Assembly (NCBI GenBank): GCA_963755635.1
Contig: CAVWKS010000019.1
Coordinates: forward strand, 272,733 to 336,732
Reading direction: 5' to 3'
DNA length: 64,000 nucleotides
Source: AC-32 sp963755635
GTDB lineage: Bacteria > Actinomycetota > Thermoleophilia > Gaiellales > Gaiellaceae
Shown here piece by piece: positions 8,594 through 16,815 of the stretch (position 1 is the first letter of the stretch; each line of letters opens with the position of its first letter). The translations under genes and the position numbers were made by a program. The notes under the pieces were generated by a model. The model was not told the DNA's origin, ran no database searches, and worked only from the letters and a program-made list of their open reading frames with translations.

Positions 8594-9447
8594 CGCTGGT
8601 GGTTCCCGGTGTCGTCGACGCCGGGCGTGATCGACACGCCGGTCTGCGTCGTGATCGTGTAGTTCGGCGGAGGCGGCGGAGGTGGCGGAGGAGGCGGTGG
8701 CGGTGGCGGTGGCCCACACGTGCCGCTGCAGGAGCCGCTCAGGCTGAAGACCTGGTCGTTGAAGCCAGGGTCGATCCCGCAGTCCGTGCCGCGGTGACCC
8801 CAGGTCGGACAGACGGCGAAGCCGCCGCCGGGGTTCTGCCAGGCTGCGTCGCTGGCGTTGGTGGCGGTCCGATCCGTCCAGCCCCACTGTCCACCGCTCG
8901 AGAAGTCCATCCGGGCCTGAACCGCGACCCAGTAGTGCCCTGCGGGGAGGGATGCTGGAGTGCCCAGAGTGATCGTGAAGTCGTCGGCATTCTGGGTGTA
9001 CGCATTCCCTGTGGACGAGTAGACCTGCGCCCCGGGCAGGCCGCCCGAGTCGCTGTAGATGAACACGTTGAAGCTGTCGGCCGGTCCGAAGCCGTTGTAG
9101 TAGACGCCTGAGGCATCGACCGTGTTCACCGACCAGGTGTCCCCGCTGTTGACGGTGAAGTCGTCCGCGAGGAAGTCGTCGAACGCGTCATCGGCGGCTT
9201 CGAAGTCCTGCGAGCTCGTCGCGTTCGCCGCCGGGTTGTCGTACTGGCTGTAGAGCAAGTCTTGCGGGTTGAACTGCTTGCCCGCGAGCCTCAGTGTGTG
9301 CCCGGCCAAGGCATGCGCCATGGACGGGTGGACCGTCGGCTTTGACTCCCGCCCCCTGTAGTCCGTGCTGGCAAACGCTGTCGGTGCCAACGCGAGCCCA
9401 CAGAGGGTGATGCCAAGAGCCGCGATCCAAAGGATCCGTACCCTCAT
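8590..9447 (-). CDS. 5' part of frameshifted secreted protein: signal peptide and jelly-roll-like domain
   Basis: ATG 9447 follows GGGGAGGGGACC and encodes a signal peptide (MRVRILW...APTAFA). A jelly-roll-like domain homologous to that of the 1030-residue protein follows (SDSGGLPG, GWTDR, NPGGGF), then 16 prolines. The frame ends in GVDDTGNHQR and a stop. In the paralogue the same point continues as GNHCDDC and the nidogen-like module, which here resumes in another frame at 8593. A single missing base, or two extra, explains this. Either the gene is broken, it undergoes programmed or slippage frameshifting, or the base call is wrong. Confidence 0.8.
   Translation of the reverse strand: MRVRILWIAALGITLCGLALAPTAFASTDYRGRESKPTVHPSMAHALAGHTLRLAGKQFNPQDLLYSQYDNPAANATSSQDFEAADDAFDDFLADDFTVNSGDTWSVNTVDASGVYYNGFGPADSFNVFIYSDSGGLPGAQVYSSTGNAYTQNADDFTITLGTPASLPAGHYWVAVQARMDFSSGGQWGWTDRTATNASDAAWQNPGGGFAVCPTWGHRGTDCGIDPGFNDQVFSLSGSCSGTCGPPPPPPPPPPPPPPPPNYTITTQTGVSITPGVDDTGNHQR
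8665..8712 (-). repeat. Polyproline-coding tract, 16 codons
   Basis: Short proline linker directly upstream of the frameshift point, with mixed CCN codons. Confidence 0.95.
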
Positions 9448-9503
9448 ATGTAGGTCCCCTCCCCTATCGACTATCGATGCCGGCCGGTCGGCCGTTACCG
9501 CGT

Positions 9504-9532
9504 TTCTTACTCCTTTGCGCCGCAAAAATCAA
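9504..9532 (-). promoter_or_regulatory. Promoter of the Kelch/PASTA gene
   Basis: TTGATT, a 17-base spacer and TAAGAA on the minus strand, matching the promoter at 6658-6686. The leader to the start at 9447 is also conserved, including the CGGCC stem and the GGGGAGGGG ribosome site. This suggests joint regulation, or simply recent duplication. Confidence 0.6.
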
Positions 9533-9585
9533 CTGCGCGCGCCGCCTCTTCCGACCGTTTCTGACGCCCGGGACGCGCGAACACA

Positions 9586-9624
9586 AGTGCCGGCGGGACC
9601 GCCTGGAGCGGCCCCGCCGGCACT
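9586..9624 (-). terminator. Hairpin after the 712-residue secreted protein
   Basis: A 12-bp outer stem (9586-9597 with 9613-9624) plus an inner 4-bp stem. It begins 8 bases after the stop at 9632. Confidence 0.7.
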
Positions 9625-9631
9625 CGAATCG

Positions 9632-11770
9632 CTACTTGCCTACGGTGAGAGCGATCTTCGTGTAGGCGCTGCGGGTCTTGCCGGGCTTCGGGCTCTGCGC
9701 GAGCACCTTGCCCCGCTTTCTCTTCGAGCTCTTCTTCTTCCTGATCTTGCCGACCTTGCAGTAAGCCTTCGTGATCCTCGACTTGGCCGTCTTCAGCTTC
9801 TGCCCGACGACCCTCGGCACCTTGCACTTCGAGAAGGTCGCGGTGACCGACTTGTCCGCGTCGAGGTTGACCGAGCAGGCGGTCTTGCCGGAACAGGCGC
9901 CCGACCAGCCGGCGAACGCCGAGCCCGGCGCGGCCGCCGCCGAGAGCGAGACGGCCGTGCCGCCCCACCACTGGAACGAGCAGGTTCCGCCGCAATCGAT
10001 GCCGGCCGGGTTGGACGTGACCGTTCCGGTCCCGATCCCGGCTTTCGCGACGGCGACCGTTCGGTGGACGCAGTTCGGGAAGCGGAAGTTGCCGATCCGC
10101 GTCCTCCAGTTGAACGAGCCCGTCGAGGCGTAGTACTCCTGCGTGTACCAGAACGTGCACTGGTCGCTCGGGTCGACGGTCATGTCGCTGTAGTCGCCCC
10201 AGCGGTTGCCGGTGCCGGTCTGGCTGCCCGTCCCGCTGAAGAGCGTCGCCTCGCCCTGGCCCAGCGTGCCCGCCGGGTCGCTCGGGAGGCGGCCCGCATA
10301 GCGGATCTGCGGGCTGATCGACGCGGATGAAGCGCTGAATCCCAGCGCCAGGTCACCCGCGCCGTCCATGGCCGTGCTGCCCATCCAGCGCCAGGTCGAG
10401 TCAGGCTGGTAGGTGCCCTGCTGGACGATGCTCGGCGTCCCGGAAGTGACGTTGTTCAGCTCGAACCAGCGGATGGCCGCCACGCCTCCGGCCGCGACCG
10501 TCAGGTTGCCGACGAGCGCCTCGTGCCCGTCGTCGAAGCGACGGTAGGCGGCGCGGAACATCGGGCGATCTGCGATCCCGTCCAGACCGTCCACCGACCC
10601 GGCCTGTGGCACGCAGTTGCGCGTGACCGGGCAGAGCACGGTGTAGCTCGCGGGCGTCAGTGTTGCCGCTCGCGTGAACGTCGAGGCGGCGGGGTTGGCG
10701 AAGTCGGCATGGAAGCGCCAGACAGGCCAGGTCGCATTCGTCCCCAGCTCGATGAACGGGCTCGGCGCGCCTGCGGGCGGCTGGATCGAGCCGTCGAGGT
10801 CGGCCGGGAGGATCGGGTCGTTGGAGCCGTTCAGGATCGCCGGGTCCGTCGACGTGAGGAACGTCGCCGCGGCGCCGGTCAGCATCGCGGCCCGGTTGAA
10901 CGCGAACGGCTGCGGCCCCAGGTACGCGGTTCCGGCAGCGTTGAAGACGTTGTCGCTCATGTAGTAGCCGTCGGGCCAGACCCCGAAATGCGGGTAGTCG
11001 TAGAAGTTCGACCCGAGGTGGAACCCGTAGCGGTAGTACGCGCCGGTTGCGTCAGCGGTCTGCGAGACGGCGATGCACTCGTCGGTCATCGCGCCGTAGG
11101 TGCTGTAGCCGGCGAACTGCGACACGACCCAGCGGTCGGCCAGCTGGTCGTAGAGCACGACGGGGTCGCCCCACGTGTCGTTCTCGCAGGTACCGCCGAA
11201 GCCGCTCCAGACGGTGGCGATGTCGACCGGCCCGTACACGGAAGCGCCCGTCGACTTGTCGAAGACCTGCAGGCCCTGGTTGACGACCTGGACGTACTGG
11301 GTCGCACCGACCTCGCCGTTGGTGTCGGGCGGGGCGCAGTTACAGGAGACGCCCGGGAACGCGATCCCGTCGAAATTGAGCCCCGGCGCAGGCATCTTCG
11401 ACCTCCCCAGCCCGTGCTGGACGACGGTGTCCGGCGCGTCGTCGTGGCGCGCGATGGGACGCGGGTTCGGGCTTGCCTCGGCCTCGCCGTGGCGCGTGGA
11501 GCGGACCGCTCGCATGCGGCGCAGGGCCTGAGAGGTGTCGTGGCTGTACGAGTGCCCGACGATGATTCGCGTCCCCTTGACGGCCAGCGGCGCCCTCGGA
11601 ACCTGCACTGCCGACTGCCCGGTCAGGGAGAACACTCCCGGCGCGCTGCCCGCGAGAACGCCGCCGGCCCCCGCCAGCAGCGTGACCGCGAGCACGGCGA
11701 GGACGATCGTCGTCCGCCGTCCCACGCGAAAACGGGCCGCAGCCCGCCGAGATTTTGTAGGTTTTTGCAA
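9632..11770 (-). CDS. Secreted protein with InlB-type repeat and C-terminal PASTA domain
   Basis: 712 residues from a TTG start supported by AGGAGG six bases upstream (11777-11782). A signal/transmembrane segment (about 19-42) precedes a large domain of unknown function (about 130-560) with FPGVSCNCAPPDTNGE, YDQLADRWVVSQF and WRTRIGNF. A divergent InlB B-repeat-like module (about 575-645; GWSGACSG...C, SVTATFSK) and a PASTA domain (about 647-712) follow. Unlike its neighbours it has no polyproline linker. It is the intact paralogue of the gene at 1-1258. A secreted wall-associated role is inferred from the signal and PASTA; the large domain shows no catalytic motif I recognise. Confidence 0.85.
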   Translation of the reverse strand: MQKPTKSRRAAARFRVGRRTTIVLAVLAVTLLAGAGGVLAGSAPGVFSLTGQSAVQVPRAPLAVKGTRIIVGHSYSHDTSQALRRMRAVRSTRHGEAEASPNPRPIARHDDAPDTVVQHGLGRSKMPAPGLNFDGIAFPGVSCNCAPPDTNGEVGATQYVQVVNQGLQVFDKSTGASVYGPVDIATVWSGFGGTCENDTWGDPVVLYDQLADRWVVSQFAGYSTYGAMTDECIAVSQTADATGAYYRYGFHLGSNFYDYPHFGVWPDGYYMSDNVFNAAGTAYLGPQPFAFNRAAMLTGAAATFLTSTDPAILNGSNDPILPADLDGSIQPPAGAPSPFIELGTNATWPVWRFHADFANPAASTFTRAATLTPASYTVLCPVTRNCVPQAGSVDGLDGIADRPMFRAAYRRFDDGHEALVGNLTVAAGGVAAIRWFELNNVTSGTPSIVQQGTYQPDSTWRWMGSTAMDGAGDLALGFSASSASISPQIRYAGRLPSDPAGTLGQGEATLFSGTGSQTGTGNRWGDYSDMTVDPSDQCTFWYTQEYYASTGSFNWRTRIGNFRFPNCVHRTVAVAKAGIGTGTVTSNPAGIDCGGTCSFQWWGGTAVSLSAAAAPGSAFAGWSGACSGKTACSVNLDADKSVTATFSKCKVPRVVGQKLKTAKSRITKAYCKVGKIRKKKSSKRKRGKVLAQSPKPGKTRSAYTKIALTVGK

Positions 11771-11853
11771 GGGTTTCCTCCTGATTTCGAAAGCAACCCT
11801 CCCCGTCGACGGACGTTAGCAGCGCCTCAGGCCGGTCACAAGACCCGGAAGGG

Positions 11854-13086
11854 TCAGGCGGAAACGCGGCCCACAAGGACGCAGGCGTTGTGTCCGCCGA
11901 GGCCCATCGCGTTCGAGAGGGCGACCTCGACCTCGGCCTCGCGCGCCTCGTTCGGGACGTAGTCGAGGTCGCACGCGGGGTCGGGGTTGCGGTAGTTGAT
12001 CGTCGGCGGCAGCACGCTCTCCTTTACGGCCATCACGCACATCAGCGCCTCGATCGCGCCGGCGGAGCCGAAGCAATGGCCCATGACCGACTTGGTCGAG
12101 GAGACCGCGAGCTCGTAGGCGTGGTCGCCGAAGACGTCCTTGATCGCCTTCGTCTCGGCGGCATCGCCGAGCGGCGTCGAAGTGCCGTGCGCGTTGATGT
12201 AGCCGACTCGCTCGGGCTCCACGCCCGCCCGGGCGAGGGCTGACCGCATCATCTCGGCGACCCCTTCCGCCCCCGGCTCGGGCGCGGCCATGTGGTACGC
12301 GTCGTTCGATGTGCCGTAGCCGAGCACCTCGGCGTAGACCGGGGCGCCGCGCGAGCGGGCGGCCTCGAGCTCCTCGAGCACCAGCACGCACGCTCCCTCG
12401 CCCATGACGAAGCCGGCGCGGGTGGCGTCGAAGGGCCGGGAGGCGCGCGGCGGGTCCTCCTCCTCGGCGGCGAGACCGCGCATCGCCGTGAAGCCGGCCA
12501 GGATCAGCGGATGGATGCAGGCCTCGGTGCCGCCGGCGAGGATCGCGTCGGCGTCGCCGCGGCGGATGATCTCGGCGCCCTCCCCCACCGCATGCGAGCC
12601 GGTCGCGCAGGCGGAAACCGGCGCGTAGTTCGGGCCTTTGATTCCCAGCGAGATCGCGAGCTGCCCGCTCGCCGAATCGACGAGCACGCTCGGGATGAAG
12701 TGCGGCGAGATCCGGTCGGGCCCGCGGTCGCGAAGCGTCTCGGCCTGCTCGACGATCCCGATCAGGCCGCCGATCGCAGAGCCGAAGACGATCCCGACGC
12801 GGTACGGGTCGAAGCCGTTCAGGCCTGCGTCGGCGACCGCCTCTTTCGCGGCACCGAGAGCCAGCACGACGTTTCGGTCGAAGCGGCGGAGCTCTTTCGG
12901 CGGCGCAAGGCCGGCCGGATCGAAGTCCTTGACCTCGGCGGCGATGCGCACGGGCAGGCCGTCCGCGTCGAACGCGCGGATCCAGTCGACCCCGCTCTCG
13001 CCCGCGACGGCGGCGCGCCAGGTCTCCGGCGCGCTGTTGCCGACCGGCGTGATCGCCCCGAGGCCAGTGACGACTACTCGTCGCAC
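11854..13086 (-). CDS. fabF: Beta-ketoacyl-ACP synthase II
   Basis: 410 residues, full family length. It condenses malonyl-ACP with acyl-ACP in fatty-acid elongation. The thiolase-fold catalytic residues are visible: Cys160 in SACATGSH, His in NAHGTSTPLGD (about 299) and His in SVMGHCFGSAGA (about 335). The start GTG 13086 has no Shine-Dalgarno; TAAGCT (13093-13098) lies 6 bases upstream, consistent with a leaderless mRNA, although its TAA is also the stop of the preceding small gene. No other fatty-acid genes are adjacent. Confidence 0.95.
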   Translation of the reverse strand: MRRVVVTGLGAITPVGNSAPETWRAAVAGESGVDWIRAFDADGLPVRIAAEVKDFDPAGLAPPKELRRFDRNVVLALGAAKEAVADAGLNGFDPYRVGIVFGSAIGGLIGIVEQAETLRDRGPDRISPHFIPSVLVDSASGQLAISLGIKGPNYAPVSACATGSHAVGEGAEIIRRGDADAILAGGTEACIHPLILAGFTAMRGLAAEEEDPPRASRPFDATRAGFVMGEGACVLVLEELEAARSRGAPVYAEVLGYGTSNDAYHMAAPEPGAEGVAEMMRSALARAGVEPERVGYINAHGTSTPLGDAAETKAIKDVFGDHAYELAVSSTKSVMGHCFGSAGAIEALMCVMAVKESVLPPTINYRNPDPACDLDYVPNEAREAEVEVALSNAMGLGGHNACVLVGRVSA

Positions 13087-13095
13087 GGGGTGAGC

Positions 13096-13368
13096 TTAGA
13101 GACGATTCAGGTGGAACCGGCCGAACTCGCGTCCGCGAAAGGTTGCGCGGCCACGGAAGCCGTCGCCGTCCGGCTCGAGCTCGTCCACGAAAGCCTGGAA
13201 CGGTGGGCGGTAACGCAGGCTGAGGCCGTCGACGTCGAACGGTACGCCCGGGAGCGGGCCGAGTCTCGTCTCGCCGCGCGCGCCCTCGATGCGCTTCCGC
13301 ACTCCGGCGAGGGGCGGCAGCAGGCCGCCTCGCCGCTCCACGTTCCAGCTGCCGTCGAGGTCGGGCAC
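13096..13368 (-). CDS. Small hypothetical protein upstream of fabF
   Basis: 90 residues from GTG 13368, ending 9 bases before fabF in the same direction. I recognise no family. It has alternating hydrophobic strands and ends in FRGREFGRFHLNRL; no signal or membrane segment. It is probably real, because the intergenic space to the divergent ligase start at 13389 is only 20 bases and codon use fits. A cytosolic beta-rich protein is as far as the sequence allows. Confidence 0.55.
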   Translation of the reverse strand: MPDLDGSWNVERRGGLLPPLAGVRKRIEGARGETRLGPLPGVPFDVDGLSLRYRPPFQAFVDELEPDGDGFRGRATFRGREFGRFHLNRL

Positions 13369-13388
13369 GGGCTAGGTTTGTTCCCGCT

Positions 13389-14411
13389 GTGCCGCCGAAG
13401 AATCTTCCCTTCCCGCCGATGGAGGCCGAGCTGGTCGACGAGCTGCCCACGGGCGACTGGCAGTACGAGCCGAAGTGGGACGGCTTTCGCGGCGTGCTCG
13501 AGAACCTCGGCGGCGGCCTGCGGCTGTGGTCGCGGAACGGGCGACCGCTGCTGCGGTACTTCCCGGAGCTCGGCGAGGTCGGCGCGTTGCTCCCGCCCGA
13601 CTCGGCGCTCGACGGGGAGATCGTGATCCAGCAGAAGGGGCGGCTGGACTTCGACGCGTTGCAGATGCGTCTGCACCCGGCCGAGAGCCGGGTCCGGAAG
13701 CTGTCAGCGGAGACCCCGGCCGAGTTCGTCGCGTTCGACCTGCTCGTCTGGAAGGGCGCGCCGGTCTGGAAGGAGCCGTTGCAGAAGCGGCGCCGCGAGC
13801 TCGAGAGGAAAGCGAAGAAGTTCGTCCTCTCGCCGGCTTCGCTCGACCGGAAGCAGGCGGAGAAGTGGCTCGGCCGCCTGGCCCAGGCCGGGCTGGACGG
13901 GGTCGTGGCGAAGCGGGTCGGGTCGGCGTATCTGCCCGGTTCGCGAGACGGCGTCGTCAAGGTGAAGCCGTACAAGACCGCCGACTGCGTGATCGTCGGC
14001 TTCCGCTGGAGCGACAAGGCCGAGGGGCGGATCTCGACACTCCTGCTCGGGCTCTACGGCGACGAGGGCGAGCTCGACTTCGTCGGCCACTGCTCGGGAT
14101 TTCCTGCTCCGGTGCGGCGCGAGCTCGAGGAGAAGCTGCCGAAGATGGTCTCGAAGGGGAAGCTGAGCGACAAGCGGATCCCGGGCGGGCAGAGCCGCTG
14201 GTCGGCCGGCCGCGAGCTCGACTGGAACCCGGTCCGGCCGAAGCTCGTCGTCGAGGTGCGCTACGACAAGCTCGAGCGGAACCGCTTCCGGCACGGCACG
14301 CGCTTCCTCCGCTTCCGGCCGGACAAGAAACCGAGGGACTGCACGTGGCGCGAGGTCAGGCCCCCGCGCCGCGCGAGCGACTTGACCGTCCCCAAGCTGC
14401 TCGCGTCGTAG
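13389..14411 (+). CDS. ATP-dependent DNA ligase (LigC-like / LigD ligase-domain type)
   Basis: 340 residues, the size of a minimal ATP ligase (adenylation plus OB-fold). Motif I EPKWDGFR carries the adenylated Lys, followed by RNGR, DGEIVI, EFVAFDLLVW and DGVVAKR (motif IV). KVKPYKTADCVI matches motif V. It seals nicks, probably in short-patch or end-joining repair. GTG 13389 is chosen because it opens MPPKNLPFPPMEA directly before the domain. It converges with the polymerase gene at 14356, overlapping it by 56 bases. In many bacteria both activities are fused in LigD; here they are separate, and no Ku gene is in the window. Confidence 0.9.
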   Translation: MPPKNLPFPPMEAELVDELPTGDWQYEPKWDGFRGVLENLGGGLRLWSRNGRPLLRYFPELGEVGALLPPDSALDGEIVIQQKGRLDFDALQMRLHPAESRVRKLSAETPAEFVAFDLLVWKGAPVWKEPLQKRRRELERKAKKFVLSPASLDRKQAEKWLGRLAQAGLDGVVAKRVGSAYLPGSRDGVVKVKPYKTADCVIVGFRWSDKAEGRISTLLLGLYGDEGELDFVGHCSGFPAPVRRELEEKLPKMVSKGKLSDKRIPGGQSRWSAGRELDWNPVRPKLVVEVRYDKLERNRFRHGTRFLRFRPDKKPRDCTWREVRPPRRASDLTVPKLLAS

Positions 14412-15306
14412 ACCCCGGTGGGATCCCGAGCTGCTCGAAGCGCGGGAGCAGGCTCGCCTTGCGCCGCCACATCCCCGCTGTCGGGTCGCCGATGCGGTCG
14501 ATCCGCTTCCGCATCGTCTTCACCGTGAAGCGCGACGGATCCGAGCGCGCGACCTCGTCCCAGCGCAACGGCGCGGACACACGCGCGTCGGGAGTCGGCC
14601 GCACCGAGTAGGCGCACGCGATCGTCCGGTCGCGCGCGTTCTGGCCGAAGTCGACGAAGACGCCGCGCCGATCGGCCACCCGCCAGGTCGTCGTCGCCAC
14701 GTCCTGGTCGTCCACGCGCCGCTCGACCTCCTCCGCGAGCGCCTTCGCGAACCGCCGCACCTCCGGGAACGCGAGCTCCGGCCGGATCGGCGCCAGGATG
14801 TGCAGGCCCGTCGCGCCCGAGGTCTTCGGGTACGACGCGAGCCCGAGCTCGTCCATCACCTCCTTGACGACGAGCGCAATCTCGCGCACCAGCTCCCATG
14901 GGTTCCCCTCGCTGGGGTCGAGGTCGATCAGCAGGTAGTCCGGTCGCTCGATGTCGTCGACGCGCGAGTGCCATGTGTGCAGCTCGATGCAGCCGAGGTT
15001 GATCACCCACGCGAGCGCGGCCGCGTTGTCGACGACGGCGAAGACGGTCGAGTGGCCCGACGGAAACTGCACGAACTGCTCGCCGACGAAGTCCGGGTGC
15101 GACGGCACGCGCTTCTGGTGGAAGAAGTCGCCGTCGACGCCGTTCGGGTAGCGCTTCATGTGAAACGGCCGGCGGCGGATGTGGTGGAGCGCGCACGGCG
15201 CGACGTCGAGGTAGTAGCGGACGAGGTCGCCCTTCGTCAGCCCCGCCTCCGGGAAGAAGACCTTGTCCGGGTTCGAGATCGAGACCTCGTGCCGCCCCAC
15301 GCGCAT
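14356..15306 (-). CDS. LigD-type primase-polymerase
   Basis: 316 residues. Archaeo-eukaryotic primase-type polymerase as in the LigD polymerase domain: YYLDVAP, RRPFHMKRYPNG, the catalytic DLDPSEG metal-binding acidic pair (about 128-134), KTSGATGLHI and FVDFGQNARDRTIACAYSVR. It fills gaps with ribo- or deoxynucleotides during non-homologous end joining. Start ATG 15306. There is no nuclease (PE) or ligase domain, so it is a stand-alone domain partnered with the convergent ligase. The C-terminal 20 residues lie in the overlap and are low-complexity. Confidence 0.9.
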   Translation of the reverse strand: MRVGRHEVSISNPDKVFFPEAGLTKGDLVRYYLDVAPCALHHIRRRPFHMKRYPNGVDGDFFHQKRVPSHPDFVGEQFVQFPSGHSTVFAVVDNAAALAWVINLGCIELHTWHSRVDDIERPDYLLIDLDPSEGNPWELVREIALVVKEVMDELGLASYPKTSGATGLHILAPIRPELAFPEVRRFAKALAEEVERRVDDQDVATTTWRVADRRGVFVDFGQNARDRTIACAYSVRPTPDARVSAPLRWDEVARSDPSRFTVKTMRKRIDRIGDPTAGMWRRKASLLPRFEQLGIPPGSTTRAAWGRSSRSRGAGA

Positions 15307-15506
15307 TACGCCGCAGTATCGAGAAAACGAGCCCAGAAACGACGAAGCTCGCCCCGGTGAACCGGAGCGAGCGACGCCAAATGCCGGTATCTAGAGAGGG
15401 GAGAGCCGGCACCGACAGCATGCGTCAAGGTGGCCGCCGTGCCATGCCTCTGAAGGGTGATTCTCGGCAGGCGCCGTGCGCGGGCTCGGCTATTCTGTGC
15501 GGGCCC

Positions 15507-15597
15507 GGAGAAGTGGCCGAGTGGCTGAAGGCGGCGCCCTGCTAAGGCGTTATGGGGGTACTAACCTCCATCGAGGGTTCGAATCCCTCCTTCTCCG
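15507..15597 (+). tRNA. tRNA-Ser(GCU)
   Basis: Class II tRNA of 91 bases with a long variable arm. The acceptor GGAGAAG pairs with CTTCTCC, the TΨC loop is GGTTCGAATCC and the anticodon loop reads CTGCTAA. CCA is not encoded. Confidence 0.95.
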
Positions 15598-15600
15598 CTC

Positions 15601-15689
15601 GGAGGGGTGGCAGAGCGGTCGAATGCGGCGGTCTCGAAAACCGTTTCGGGCGGTTTCGTCCGACGAGGGTTCAAATCCCTCCCCCTCCG
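15601..15689 (+). tRNA. tRNA-Ser(CGA)
   Basis: Three bases after tRNA-Ser(GCU). The acceptor GGAGGGG pairs with CCCCTCC, the anticodon loop is CTCGAAA, the variable arm is long, and the T loop is GGTTCAAATCC. The two are probably co-transcribed. Confidence 0.95.
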
Positions 15690-15696
15690 CTCTACC

Positions 15697-15732
15697 AAGC
15701 CGAAACCCAGCACTAGCAGGGGGTTTCGGCTT
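15697..15732 (+). terminator. Terminator of the tRNA-Ser pair
   Basis: A 12-bp stem (AAGCCGAAACCC at 15697-15708 with its complement at 15721-15732), 8 bases after the second tRNA. Confidence 0.75.
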
Positions 15733-15814
15733 CTCGGCGGCTGCGCCTTGACGGGTCGTGGAGGAGGATGCGGCGTAGACACCACCAGGCGAGCGGTGAG
15801 CCGCTGAAACGGCG

Positions 15815-16228
15815 TCAGGTCTGCGCGATCACGAGTACGACGGTCATCACGGCAAGCGCGACTCCGCCGACGGTAAACAGCGCGACGGTGCGAAACCGCA
15901 GCGGTGCGTGGCTACCCGTTCGCAGCGCATGCTCCAACTCGCGCTGGCGTTGTGCGCCGACGATCGAGAGCCCGACCGCGAGCGACGCGTAGCCGCAGCC
16001 GAGCAGAATGTACGGCCATGGGGCGACGTCGAGCAGTTTCGGGGCGAACCGGCCCACAGCGAGCGCCCCGGCGGTCGCGCCCAGCGCGGTGCGCCACCAC
16101 GCCAGCCAGGTGCGCTCCGCAGCCATCGAGGTACGCCGCTCCTGATCGAGCTCGGACGGCGACGTCGGAACTGCAGGCGCTTCCTCTGCGGCGTAAGTGT
16201 GCTCTGAACCCGGCTGCGGCTGCGTCAT
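15815..16228 (-). CDS. DUF202 (YidH-like) membrane protein
   Basis: 137 residues from ATG 16228. The soluble, acidic N-terminus is followed by ERTWLAWWRTALG, the hallmark of DUF202, and three transmembrane helices (about 55-75, 82-100, 115-135). Family members are small inner-membrane proteins of unknown biochemical role. The longer frame upstream (to 16561) has no family similarity and is rejected as N-terminal extension. Confidence 0.85.
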   Translation of the reverse strand: MTQPQPGSEHTYAAEEAPAVPTSPSELDQERRTSMAAERTWLAWWRTALGATAGALAVGRFAPKLLDVAPWPYILLGCGYASLAVGLSIVGAQRQRELEHALRTGSHAPLRFRTVALFTVGGVALAVMTVVLVIAQT

Positions 16229-16309
16229 AGCTGCATCTAACACAGTTAGTCCAGTGACCGTGGAGGACGTGGCCGAAACAGGCAATGGCGCGGACTGATC
16301 CGCCAAAAG

Positions 16310-16720
16310 CTGGGCCCAGGTAAGCATCCGGGGAGGGAACCTCGAAATGCTTTTGGACGTGCCGGGTACCGGGAAGGTGCCGGACGCGTCCACCTCGGCC
16401 CAGCACCAACATGGTAGCTCCGATCGCTTGTGCTGCAAACTCCGTAAGCACTGAGCCGCGCCCGCGTTTAGGGCAATGGTCGAAAGTGGCAATAGCGCCG
16501 CTGCCTGACGCTTCATAAGCTCGCACTTGAGTCCGGTCGTGTAAGACACCGCTTCGAGCAACGCGGACGGGGATCACCGCATGAAGGACGGCAGAGCCCG
16601 TTACGTCGGATTCGACCACGCGCCCTCGGTTCGAAGCGATTTCAAGACCGCCTGCCTGAAACCAAGCTGTGCCTCGGCGAGCTCGCGCGCGTCGTCTCAG
16701 GCTGCTGTCTCCGAGGGACA
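16310..16720 (-). pseudogene. Possible relic of a universal stress protein (UspA) gene
   Basis: The 587 bases between the DUF202 and SLATT genes have no intact gene. On the minus strand fragments in different frames recall a UspA domain in the right order: AVLHAVIPVR, then EFAAQAIGATMLVLGRGG, then, after a frame change, PGTSKSISRFPPRML (compare the family's GSVSxSV...CPVL ending). This is pattern recognition only; the matches are short and the frames are broken. Confidence 0.35.
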
Positions 16721-16815
16721 AGATCAGACGCAGAGCCGTTGCCCCAAATCCAAGGTGAGATCCCAAAGCGCGATCAGCCCGATGGGATAGAGAACGACGA
16801 GAGCGACGAGCTCGA

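Noticed and set aside
15357..15545. Plus-strand ORF running into tRNA-Ser(GCU)
   Set aside because: It overlaps the tRNA and has no family similarity; the 200 bases from 15307 to 15506 show no gene.
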